Shown piece by piece: positions 52,397 through 59,821 of a DNA stretch of 64,000 bases. The stretch is from Hasllibacter sp. MH4015 (GTDB taxonomy: Bacteria > Pseudomonadota > Alphaproteobacteria > Rhodobacterales > Rhodobacteraceae). The stretch spans positions 1,981,875 to 2,045,874 of the forward strand of contig NZ_JAHTBK010000001.1 in assembly GCF_020177575.1 (NCBI RefSeq), read 5' to 3'. Both the position numbers and the translations under genes were made by a program. A model generated the notes under the pieces. That model searched no databases. It saw only the letters and a program-made list of their open reading frames with translations, and was not told the origin of the DNA. The stretch's first letter is position 1; each line of letters begins with the position of its first letter.

Positions 52397-53150
52397 CACC
52401 GCCCACATGTTCGACCTGACGGGCCGCGTGGCCTGCGTGACGGGTGCATCAGCGGGGTTGGGGCAGCAAGCGGCCAGTGCCCTTGCGCGCGCCGGGGCGA
52501 AGGTTGTGGGCCTGGCGCGGCGCGCGGATGCGTTGTCCGATTGGGCGGAGCGGATCGGGCCGAACGCTGCCGCGATGGCGGCCGACCTGTCGGACAGGGA
52601 TGCCATTCCCGACATTGCCGCGCGCGTGGCGGAGCCGTTTGGTGGGCCGGATATCGTCGTCCATGCAGCCGGTCTCAACACGCGCCAGGCCGCCGATGAC
52701 GTGACACCCGAGGGGTGGGACGAGACGCTGAGCCTGAACCTCGCCGCGCCGTTTTTCCTGTCTCAGGCTCTCGTGCCCGCGATGAAGGCGAAGGGCTGGG
52801 GCCGGATCGTGACGTTCGCCTCTCTGCAAACCACCCGCGCCTTTCCCGGCGGCGTCGCCTATGGTGCCTCCAAGGCGGGGATCGGTCAGGTAACGCGCGC
52901 GATGGCGGAGGCGTGGTCACGCTTCGGCATCACCGCCAACGCGATCGGCCCCGGTTTCTTCCCGACCGAACTGACCGGGCCGGTCTTCGCCGATCCCGAG
53001 CGGGCCGCGCGCAATGCCGCGCAGACGTGCACCGGGCGCAACGGTAGGTTGGAGGATATCGACGGCCCCGTGATCTTCCTTGCCTCCGACGCAAGCGCCT
53101 ATGTGACGGGTCAGATCCTAATGGTGGACGGGGGGTTCACGGCGAAATGA
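52389..53150 (+). CDS. short-chain dehydrogenase, probably a DHPS 2-dehydrogenase of the hps cluster
   Basis: A 253-residue SDR with 'GRVACVTGASAGLGQQAASALARAGAKVVGLAR' and the catalytic 'SLQTTRAFPGGVAYGASKAG' (Tyr-x3-Lys), ending 'GQILMVDGGFTAK'. Its ATG at 52389 overlaps the hpsN stop by eight bases and it overlaps the next gene by four. In known hps operons two further dehydrogenases (HpsO and HpsP) interconvert the DHPS enantiomers through a ketone; this and the next gene fit those places, but I cannot say which is which. Confidence 0.85.
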   Translation: MADTAHMFDLTGRVACVTGASAGLGQQAASALARAGAKVVGLARRADALSDWAERIGPNAAAMAADLSDRDAIPDIAARVAEPFGGPDIVVHAAGLNTRQAADDVTPEGWDETLSLNLAAPFFLSQALVPAMKAKGWGRIVTFASLQTTRAFPGGVAYGASKAGIGQVTRAMAEAWSRFGITANAIGPGFFPTELTGPVFADPERAARNAAQTCTGRNGRLEDIDGPVIFLASDASAYVTGQILMVDGGFTAK

Positions 53151-54127
53151 AAGCTCTGATCTACGACGGTGTCGAAACGCTCGGCTTCCGCGATACCGAC
53201 ATGGCTGTGCCGCGCAACGGGGAGCATCTTGTCCGGGTGGAGGCCGTGGGCATCTGTGGATCGGATATGCATGCCTATCTGGGCCATGATGCGCGCCGCC
53301 CCGCCCCCCTGATCCTTGGCCACGAGGCGGCGGGCGTGATCGAAGGCGGACCGCGCGACGGGGAGCGGGTGACGATCAACCCGCTAGTCCATTGCGGCAT
53401 CTGCGCCGCGTGCATGGCGGGGCGCGAAAACCTGTGCCCGGATCGCCAGATCATTTCGATGCCGCCGCGGGAGGGCGCGTTCGCGCAATTCGTCGCGATG
53501 CCCGCCGCCAACCTCGTGACGGTGCCCGCTTCCGTCCCCCTCACCAAGGCGGCGCTGGCGGAACCCCTGGCGGTCAGCTGGCACGCCGTGCGTCTGGGGC
53601 TGGCAGTCCTTGATGGCGCGATGGACAGACGCGCCCTTGTCATTGGCGGCGGCGCGATTGGATTGGCGGCGGCGCTTGCGTTGAAGGCGATGGGGGTCGA
53701 GGACGTCACGATCACAGAACCCAACGACGCGCGGCGCGCCTATCTGTCAGATGCCTGCGGTCAGGATGCGGTCGTGGTGGCGGACGGCATGTTTCCCCTT
53801 GTCGTGGATGCGGTCGGCTTCGCCGCCACCCGTAAAATCGCGTCGGCCCATGCCGCGCCCGGCGGTGTGATCGTCCATGTCGGCCTGGGCGAGGATACCG
53901 GCGGGCTCGACATCCGGCGCATGACCCTGCAGGAGATCACGTTCATCGGCACCTACACTTACACCGCGCAGGATTTCCGCGACACCGCCGCGGCGATCTT
54001 CGACGGCCGCCTCGGCCCGCTGGACTGGACCGAGACGCGCCCCCTGTCCGAGGGCGCACGCGCGTTCGCCGACATTCGCGCGGGCCGCGTGCCCGCCCCG
54101 AAAATCATCCTGAACCCACATGCCTGA
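53147..54127 (+). CDS. zinc-type alcohol dehydrogenase, probably a DHPS 2-dehydrogenase of the hps cluster
   Basis: A 326-residue MDR-family enzyme. Catalytic zinc ligands are in 'VEAVGICGSDMHAYLGHD' (Cys) and 'LILGHEAAGVI' (His-Glu); the structural zinc Cys set is 'CGICAACMAGRENLC'. The NAD-binding turn is 'ALVIGGGAIGLAAALAL'. It is slightly shorter than usual. It overlaps the preceding SDR gene (ATGA) and comes 14 bases before comD. Together with the SDR it could convert the (S)-isomer of DHPS to the (R)-isomer used by HpsN. Confidence 0.87.
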   Translation: MKALIYDGVETLGFRDTDMAVPRNGEHLVRVEAVGICGSDMHAYLGHDARRPAPLILGHEAAGVIEGGPRDGERVTINPLVHCGICAACMAGRENLCPDRQIISMPPREGAFAQFVAMPAANLVTVPASVPLTKAALAEPLAVSWHAVRLGLAVLDGAMDRRALVIGGGAIGLAAALALKAMGVEDVTITEPNDARRAYLSDACGQDAVVVADGMFPLVVDAVGFAATRKIASAHAAPGGVIVHVGLGEDTGGLDIRRMTLQEITFIGTYTYTAQDFRDTAAAIFDGRLGPLDWTETRPLSEGARAFADIRAGRVPAPKIILNPHA

Positions 54128-54141
54128 GGAGGTTTGACCCC

Positions 54142-54648
54142 GTGAGCATTTCCAAGAAGATCGTTGACGATTTCGTCGCCAACGACGTGTCCTTCATCAC
54201 CACCGTGCCGTGCAAGCAGCTGGCCGGGGTGATCGACGAGGTCGAGGCGCGACCCGAAATCTTCCACATCCCCTCCAACAAGGAAGACGAGGGCATGGGC
54301 CTGTGCGCGGGCGCGTGGATGGGCGGCAAGCGGCCCGCCATCATCATGCAGAACACGGCCATTGGCGTGACGATCAACACGCTGGCGACCCTCACGCAAT
54401 TCTACCGGATGCCCCTGCCGATCCTGATCTCCTATCGTGGGGAATTGCGGGAGCCGGTGGCCTGCCAGGTGGAGATGGCGGTGCATACAAAGGCGCTTCT
54501 GAACCAGATGCTGATCCCGACCTATCATTTCCACAAGGAAGAGGACGCGGATGAGTTGGACGCGATCCTGAAATACACCTTCATGTGCAACAAGCCCGTC
54601 GCGATCCTGACCGACGCGTCCTTCTGGGGAGGCTATGGCGACCAATGA
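54142..54648 (+). CDS. comD: sulfopyruvate decarboxylase, alpha subunit
   Basis: A 168-residue TPP-enzyme pyrimidine-binding domain. The start is GTG at 54142 with GAGGAGG ten bases upstream. 'FITTVPCKQLAGVIDEVEARPEIFHIPSNKEDEGMGLCAGAWMGGKRPAIIMQNTAIGVTINTLATL' contains the catalytic Glu region and the 'QN.GLG'-type turn of ComD. With ComE it decarboxylates sulfopyruvate to sulfoacetaldehyde (EC 4.1.1.79), the substrate of Xsc. It overlaps comE by four bases. Confidence 0.93.
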   Translation: MSISKKIVDDFVANDVSFITTVPCKQLAGVIDEVEARPEIFHIPSNKEDEGMGLCAGAWMGGKRPAIIMQNTAIGVTINTLATLTQFYRMPLPILISYRGELREPVACQVEMAVHTKALLNQMLIPTYHFHKEEDADELDAILKYTFMCNKPVAILTDASFWGGYGDQ

Positions 54649-55199
54649 TCCGTTCCGAAATCCTGAAAGAAATCGCCCCGATCCTGCGGGACCAGCTTGT
54701 CGTCTGCAACATCGGCATCCCGTCCCAGGAATTGCATGCCATCGACGACCAGCCGACCAATTTCTACATGCTCGGCACGATGGGGCTCGCGTCTTCCATC
54801 GGGCTTGGCCTTGCCATCGCGCAGCCCAAGCCGGTCATCGTGATCGACGGGGACGGGTCCGTTTTGACCAATCTCGGCACGCTGCCCACCATCGGCAACA
54901 ATTGCCCCGACAATTACATCCTGATGATTATCGACAATGGCTCTTACGGGTCCACCGGGGATCAGCCGACCTATACCGGCAAGAAAACCGACCTTGCAGG
55001 CATGGCGCGCGCGGCGGGCTGTGACAACGTGGTCGAAGTGCAGGACGTCGATACCGGCGAGGCGCTGCAAGCCGCACTCGACAGCGGGAAAGGCACCGTG
55101 ATGGTCGTGAAATGCGACAGCGGCAACGCCAAGAACCCCGTCATCACCATGGATCCGGTCGTTATCCGCGACCGCTTCATGAAGGCCGTGGCGGGCTGA
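54645..55199 (+). CDS. comE: sulfopyruvate decarboxylase, beta subunit
   Basis: A 184-residue TPP-binding domain starting MIRSEILKEIAPILRDQLVVCNIGIPSQELHAI. The cofactor motif is 'VIVIDGDGSVLTNLGTLPTIGNNCPDNYILMIIDNGSYGSTGDQPTY' (GDGS...N). The two-gene split with comD is the bacterial arrangement in sulfolactate degraders. The sulfolactate dehydrogenase gene follows after two bases. Confidence 0.94.
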   Translation: MIRSEILKEIAPILRDQLVVCNIGIPSQELHAIDDQPTNFYMLGTMGLASSIGLGLAIAQPKPVIVIDGDGSVLTNLGTLPTIGNNCPDNYILMIIDNGSYGSTGDQPTYTGKKTDLAGMARAAGCDNVVEVQDVDTGEALQAALDSGKGTVMVVKCDSGNAKNPVITMDPVVIRDRFMKAVAG

Positions 55200-55201
55200 A
55201 G

Positions 55202-56311
55202 ATGGGCATCCATTCCAGCGCGGACGCGCGGCGCATCGCGAAGCGGCGTCTGCCCTGGATGGTGTTTGACTATATCGACGGCGCCGCGGGGATGGAGGCG
55301 GGCGCGGACCGCACCCGCGCGGCGTTCGACGCGCTGACCCTTCGCCCCCGCATATTGCGCGATGTGAGCGCGCGCGACCTGTCGGTGGACCTGTCCGGCA
55401 CCCGCGCCAAGGCCCCCTTTGGCATCAGCCCGATGGGCATGTGCAACCTGTCGGGCCCCGGCGCGGATATGATGCTGGCGCGGTTGGCGGCGCGCGAAGA
55501 GGTGCCGTTGGGCGTCTCCACCGTCGCCTCCACCGCGATGGAGCCATTGATCGAGGCGGCAAATGGCCATGCGTGGTTCCAGCTCTATTTCACGGGCGAT
55601 GGCACCGGAACCTTCAAGCTGGTGGAGCGGGCCAAGGCGGCGGGCTACCATACGCTGATCCTGACCGTCGATGTGCCGGAGGTCGGCCGCCGCCCCCGCG
55701 AATTGCGCCACGGCTTCACGATGCCCTTCAAGATCGGGCCGCGCCAGTTCCTCGATTTCGCCTTGCACCCGCGCTGGTCGATCTCGTCGCTTCTGGCGGG
55801 CAAACCGGATATGGCGAATTTCCGAATGGAGGGGTTCGAGTTCGACCGAACCGCCAGTCGCGCCAGGGCCGATTGGGACACGCTTGCGCGCCTGCGGGAC
55901 ATGTGGCCGGGCAAGTTGGTGGTCAAAGGCGTCCTCGACCCCGAGGATGCAATGGCGCTGCAAAGGGTGGGCGTCGATGCGATCCAGGTGTCCAGCCACG
56001 GCAATCGCCAGTTGGAAAGTGCCCCTGCCCCGATCACCATGCTGCCCGCCATCCGTGCGGCCGTCGGTCCCGACATGCCGCTTTTCTACGATACCGGCCT
56101 GCGCAGCGGGGAGGACGTGGTCAAAGCCTATGCCAGTGGCGCGCACTTCACCTTCCTCGGTCGCGTTCTGCAATTCGCCATTGCCGCCGGTGGAGAAGAG
56201 GGGCTGGAGCAGCTGTGGGACGTGCTGAAGGCGGAGACGAGCATCACGTTGGCCCAGATCGGAAAGACCGGTTTGAGGGCCGGGCATCTAGACGACGTGC
56301 TGAACGGGTGA
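55202..56311 (+). CDS. slcD: FMN-dependent alpha-hydroxy-acid dehydrogenase, probable sulfolactate dehydrogenase
   Basis: A 369-residue lactate-oxidase-type flavoprotein. 'WMVFDYIDGAAGMEAGADRTRAAFD', 'FGISPMGMCNLSGPGADMML', 'AWFQLYFTGD', 'LILTVDVPEVGRRPRELRHGF' (a variable membrane-loop region follows, 'FLDFALHPRWSISSLL'), and the active-site His-Gly-x-Arg in 'VSSHGNRQLESAPAPI'. It would oxidise sulfolactate to sulfopyruvate and pass electrons to the membrane chain, which links HpsN to ComDE. The assignment to sulfolactate rests on context; L-lactate is the family default. Confidence 0.82.
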   Translation: MGIHSSADARRIAKRRLPWMVFDYIDGAAGMEAGADRTRAAFDALTLRPRILRDVSARDLSVDLSGTRAKAPFGISPMGMCNLSGPGADMMLARLAAREEVPLGVSTVASTAMEPLIEAANGHAWFQLYFTGDGTGTFKLVERAKAAGYHTLILTVDVPEVGRRPRELRHGFTMPFKIGPRQFLDFALHPRWSISSLLAGKPDMANFRMEGFEFDRTASRARADWDTLARLRDMWPGKLVVKGVLDPEDAMALQRVGVDAIQVSSHGNRQLESAPAPITMLPAIRAAVGPDMPLFYDTGLRSGEDVVKAYASGAHFTFLGRVLQFAIAAGGEEGLEQLWDVLKAETSITLAQIGKTGLRAGHLDDVLNG

Positions 56312-56317
56312 CGCGTG

Positions 56318-57556
56318 TCAGACGGCGCTTGCCACGGTCAGAACCTCGGCAATCACGCGGGCAGTTTTGGTGATCTCCGCCTCCGTCAATGTGGGATGGA
56401 CGAGGAACATCAGGCTCGTCTCCCCAAGCTCCGCCGCGACCGGTAGCGCTGTCTGGGGCCGCAAGCCCGCAGCGTCGAACGCCTTCTCCCTGTAGACCTC
56501 AGAACAACTGCCCTGGAAGCACGGTACGCCACGCTCCACGATCTCTGCCACGATCCGGTCGCGGGACCAGCCCTGCGCCAGATTCTCCGGGGTCACATAG
56601 GCATAGAATTTGTATTGCGCGTGGACACAGCCCGTTGTCGGATCGCATCCATTGCACCCGGCGCAGCGGAATTCGGGTAATCGGATCGCCCCGCCCGGCC
56701 CGGCGAAATCCCGCAATGCCGCGTCGATGGCAGCGGCGTTCCTGCTCCGCATCGCCGTCCAATCGGCCATCCGGCCAAGCTGGATACGCCCGATCACACC
56801 TTGCAATTCCGTCATCCGGAAATTGGTGCCGATGCTTTCGTGGAGCCAGCGGAATCCCGGCGGATGCTGCCGTTCATAGACCGCATCCCATGACTTCCCG
56901 TGATCCTTGAAGGCCCACATGCGCGCCCAGATGTCGCGGTCGTTGACCGTCACCATGCCGCCTTCGCCGCCCGTCGTCATGATCTTGTCCTGGCAGAAGG
57001 ACCACGCCCCCACATGGCCCAAGCCGCCGACGGGCCGCCCCTTGTAGCGCGCGCCATGGGCCTGGGCGCAATCTTCGATGACCTTGAGGTCGTGGCGCGC
57101 GGCAAGCTCCATGATCCCGTCCATGTCGCAGGGCCAACCGGCCAGATGCACGGCGATGATCGCGCGGGTGTGTGCCGTGATTGCCGGGGCAATCGTATCG
57201 GCGGTGATGTTGCCACTGTCGCGATCCACATCGACGAAGACAGGCCGCGCGCCCGCATTGACCACGCAGGAGGCGGAGGCGACGAAGGTGCGCGGGGTGA
57301 CGATGACTTCATCCTGCGCGCTGCCGCCGTTCCGCTCCCCCACGCTCAAACCGTGCAGGGCCAGATCCAGCGCGAGAGTTCCGTTGGCCAGGCCGATTGC
57401 ATGGTCGGTCCCGCACCACGCGGCAAATTCCGCCTCGAATTCCCGCGTCTCGGTGCCGGTCCAGTAATTCACGCGGTTCGACAGAAGCACGCGGGATATC
57501 GCGTCCGCTTCTTCCTGCGTGAAGGACGGCCAAGGCGAGAATGGTCCGTTCAACAT
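56318..57556 (-). CDS. DegT/DnrJ/EryC1-type sugar aminotransferase with a Cys-rich insert
   Basis: A 412-residue PLP enzyme acting on 4-keto nucleotide sugars. The PLP lysine is K191 in 'WSFCQDKIMTTGGEGG', and 'HLAGWPCDMDGIMELAARHDLKVIEDCAQAHGARYKGRPVGGLG' is typical. Four cysteines at 298, 301, 304 and 310 (RCAGCNGCDPTTGC) form an unusual cluster before 'HAQYKFYAYV'. It is the third member of a set with the acetyltransferase and glycosyl-1-phosphate transferase upstream on the same strand, matching PglE/PglD/PglC of bacillosamine-type glycan synthesis. One base separates it from the acetyltransferase gene. Confidence 0.9.
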   Translation of the reverse strand: MLNGPFSPWPSFTQEEADAISRVLLSNRVNYWTGTETREFEAEFAAWCGTDHAIGLANGTLALDLALHGLSVGERNGGSAQDEVIVTPRTFVASASCVVNAGARPVFVDVDRDSGNITADTIAPAITAHTRAIIAVHLAGWPCDMDGIMELAARHDLKVIEDCAQAHGARYKGRPVGGLGHVGAWSFCQDKIMTTGGEGGMVTVNDRDIWARMWAFKDHGKSWDAVYERQHPPGFRWLHESIGTNFRMTELQGVIGRIQLGRMADWTAMRSRNAAAIDAALRDFAGPGGAIRLPEFRCAGCNGCDPTTGCVHAQYKFYAYVTPENLAQGWSRDRIVAEIVERGVPCFQGSCSEVYREKAFDAAGLRPQTALPVAAELGETSLMFLVHPTLTEAEITKTARVIAEVLTVASAV

Positions 57557-57557
57557 G

Positions 57558-58154
57558 TCACTTCAAATCCCTTGCCGGCACACCGCCAACCGTGGCGCCA
57601 TCGGGTACGTCAGATACAACCGCTGCCCCTGCCCCGACAATCGCGCCCGCGCCGATGCGCACGCCATCCCGCACGACCGCGCCGATCCCGATCCACGCGC
57701 CCGCGCCCACGTTGACGCCGCCCGCCAGCCGTACGCCGGGGGAGATGTGGGCGAAATCCCCGACCACGCAATCATGGTCGACCGATGCGGCAGTGTTCAC
57801 GATCACACCATGGCCCAGGCGCGCGTCGGCGTTCAAAATCGCGCCTGCAACCACGAGCACACCTGCCCCGATTTCGGCAGAGGGTGAGATAATGGCATTC
57901 GGGTCCAGCAGGGCGGGTGCGGACCAGAGGTCGAGCGCCTCGAACATCGCTCGGCGCGTGGCATTCGCGCCGATGGCGCAGAAACACGGCCCCGCGCTCT
58001 TTTCGACCTTTCCGATGATCGGAAGCCCGCCATGGGCGTCCCGCTCAGGCCAGCTATCGTCGACGAAACAAAGATCATCGTATCCGCAGCGACGCGCCGT
58101 GTCGGCCACCACTTTGCCGTGCCCCCCTGCCCCGATCAGGACCAGCCGCGTCAT
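57558..58154 (-). CDS. NeuD/PglD-type sugar acetyltransferase
   Basis: A 198-residue protein. The start at 58154 (MTRLVLIGAGGHGKVVADTARRCGYDDLCFVDD) shows the small Rossmann-like N-terminal domain of PglD. The C-terminal half is a left-handed beta helix of hexapeptide repeats ('AIISPSAEIGAGVLVVAGAILNADARLGHGVIVNTAASVDHDCVVGDFAHISPGV') with the catalytic His in 'SVDHDC'. It would N-acetylate the amino sugar made by the aminotransferase. It overlaps the upstream transferase gene by four bases. Confidence 0.92.
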   Translation of the reverse strand: MTRLVLIGAGGHGKVVADTARRCGYDDLCFVDDSWPERDAHGGLPIIGKVEKSAGPCFCAIGANATRRAMFEALDLWSAPALLDPNAIISPSAEIGAGVLVVAGAILNADARLGHGVIVNTAASVDHDCVVGDFAHISPGVRLAGGVNVGAGAWIGIGAVVRDGVRIGAGAIVGAGAAVVSDVPDGATVGGVPARDLK

Positions 58155-58750
58155 TCGCCGGACCCGGTGAAGCGCGGCATGGTGACATTGCCATCCGACG
58201 CGATCCCGTCCCGGCGCAGGATCTTTAAAACCGTCATCCACATGATCCTGAAATCCAGCGCCATGGTACGGTTTTCGACGTACCAGACATCGAGTTCAAA
58301 TTTCTCTTCCCAGCTGAGCGCATTGCGCCCGTTGACCTGCGCCCACCCCGTGATGCCGGGCCGCACTGCGTGGCGCTTGGCCTGACGCGGCGAATAGAGC
58401 GGAACATATTCCATCAATAGCGGGCGCGGTCCGACAAGGCTCATATCCCCTTTCAGAACGTTCCAGAATTCTGGCAGTTCATCGAGGGACGTGTTGCGCA
58501 GGAATGTTCCAAACGGCGTCATGCGGTGTTCGTCGCCAAGCGGTGCGCCATCTTCGTCAAACGCCTCCCGCATGGTGCGGAACTTGACCATCCCGAAGGG
58601 CCGCGCGTGGAGGCCGGGGCGCGTCTGGCGAAACAGGACCGGCGCGCCGAGCTTGCGGCGCACCTGCACCGCGACCAGAGCGAGGACGGGCGCAAGCACC
58701 ACCAAGGCAAGGGCAGCCAGGACAATATCGAGGATACGCTTGAGGACCAT
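58151..58750 (-). CDS. undecaprenyl-phosphate sugar phosphotransferase (PglC-like)
   Basis: A 199-residue monotopic membrane transferase. It starts MVLKRILDIVLAALALVVLAPVLALVAVQVRRKLGAPVLFRQTRPGLHARPFGMVKFRTM, with the re-entrant membrane helix, then the Asp-Glu catalytic pair in 'TSLDELPEFWNVLKGDMSLVGPRPLLMEYVPLY' and the typical 'RHAVRPGITGWAQVNGRNALSWEEKFELDVWYVEN'. It transfers a sugar phosphate to undecaprenyl phosphate, starting a surface glycan or glycoprotein unit. The short length fits the PglC group rather than WbaP. Confidence 0.94.
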   Translation of the reverse strand: MVLKRILDIVLAALALVVLAPVLALVAVQVRRKLGAPVLFRQTRPGLHARPFGMVKFRTMREAFDEDGAPLGDEHRMTPFGTFLRNTSLDELPEFWNVLKGDMSLVGPRPLLMEYVPLYSPRQAKRHAVRPGITGWAQVNGRNALSWEEKFELDVWYVENRTMALDFRIMWMTVLKILRRDGIASDGNVTMPRFTGSGE

Positions 58751-58906
58751 CGCAGTGCCGAACCCACATCGTTTGCAGTGCGGGACCTAGCGCGCCAACC
58801 TCGCACGACCAAGAGCCCCGCCCCGGATCAGACCGTCAGTGCGGCGACAGGGGTACCGGTGTCAAGCGGCAGGCTTTTACGTGCCCGCCGCCAGTCCCCG
58901 ATGTCA

Positions 58907-59821
58907 TCAGATAAAGTACTCGTTGATCAGCACATCATTGCTGTCGAATTCCCGGAACCAGGTGTCCCAGGTTTCGGTGTTGTTGTTGTCGAAGTCCCGC
59001 ACGAGGTAGCTGCCATCGTCGTAATCGTCGCGGCGATAATCCTGCGCACCGGAGGCATCGTAGACGATCAGGATCTCGTCCCAGACCTGGCTGTTGCCCG
59101 CATCGAAGACCTTGCTGCGGTTGGTGCCATCGTCGTTGTATTCGATGAAGGACGTCGCGACACCCGACGTGTTGTAGAAGATCTCCTTCAAGCTCCAGGT
59201 CTCAGTCCCGGCCTGATCGAAGTCGGTGGTCTTCCGCGTGCCATCATCATTGTATTCGTTAAGGAAATCACGATCCACGCCATTGGTGTAGACGTCGATC
59301 TTCGTCGTCCAGACCTTGGAGCCGTCGTAATCCTGATACGTCACCTCGAACCGCCCGTCGTCATAATTCACGCGGCGCGACGTCTGCTGGCCGCCTGCAT
59401 TGTAGAAGGTGAGCGCGGTCGTCCAGATGATCGCGTTGTCCTGATCGTAATCGGTGAAAATGCGCGTGTTGTCGTCGTAAAGGATGTCCTGATAATCCGT
59501 CGCGTTCGACACGGACTTGCCTGTGGTGGAGGTGGCCCAGGATTCGACATTGGTCGTATCATAGAACGTGGAGAAGAGCGCACCTGTGTCGAGCGTCGTG
59601 ACCCGGTTCGTCAACGCCCCGCCGGCCTCAAACGAAAACGCGATCTGGGTCCAACCATTCGTATTCGTCTCATCGTAGTCGATAGTGAGCGACGTCTGGT
59701 CATCGTAGATGATGGTCCGCGACGTCAGAAGCGCGGTTGACGTGTAGAAATAGGCATCCGTCCAGAACCCTTCGTCCCCGTTCGCATCGAACGTGGTCAC
59801 GGTATAGGCGCCGTAGGCGGC
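58907..59821 (-). repeat. eight tandem 38-residue (114-base) coding repeats
   Basis: The last 304 codons of the M10 protease encode eight degenerate repeats. The pattern is 'YDDG(T)....[DV][FY]D.....W.....[FY]....G....R...', with tryptophans 37 or 38 residues apart over the whole stretch. The DNA copies are well diverged, so the module is old rather than recently amplified. Confidence 0.85.
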
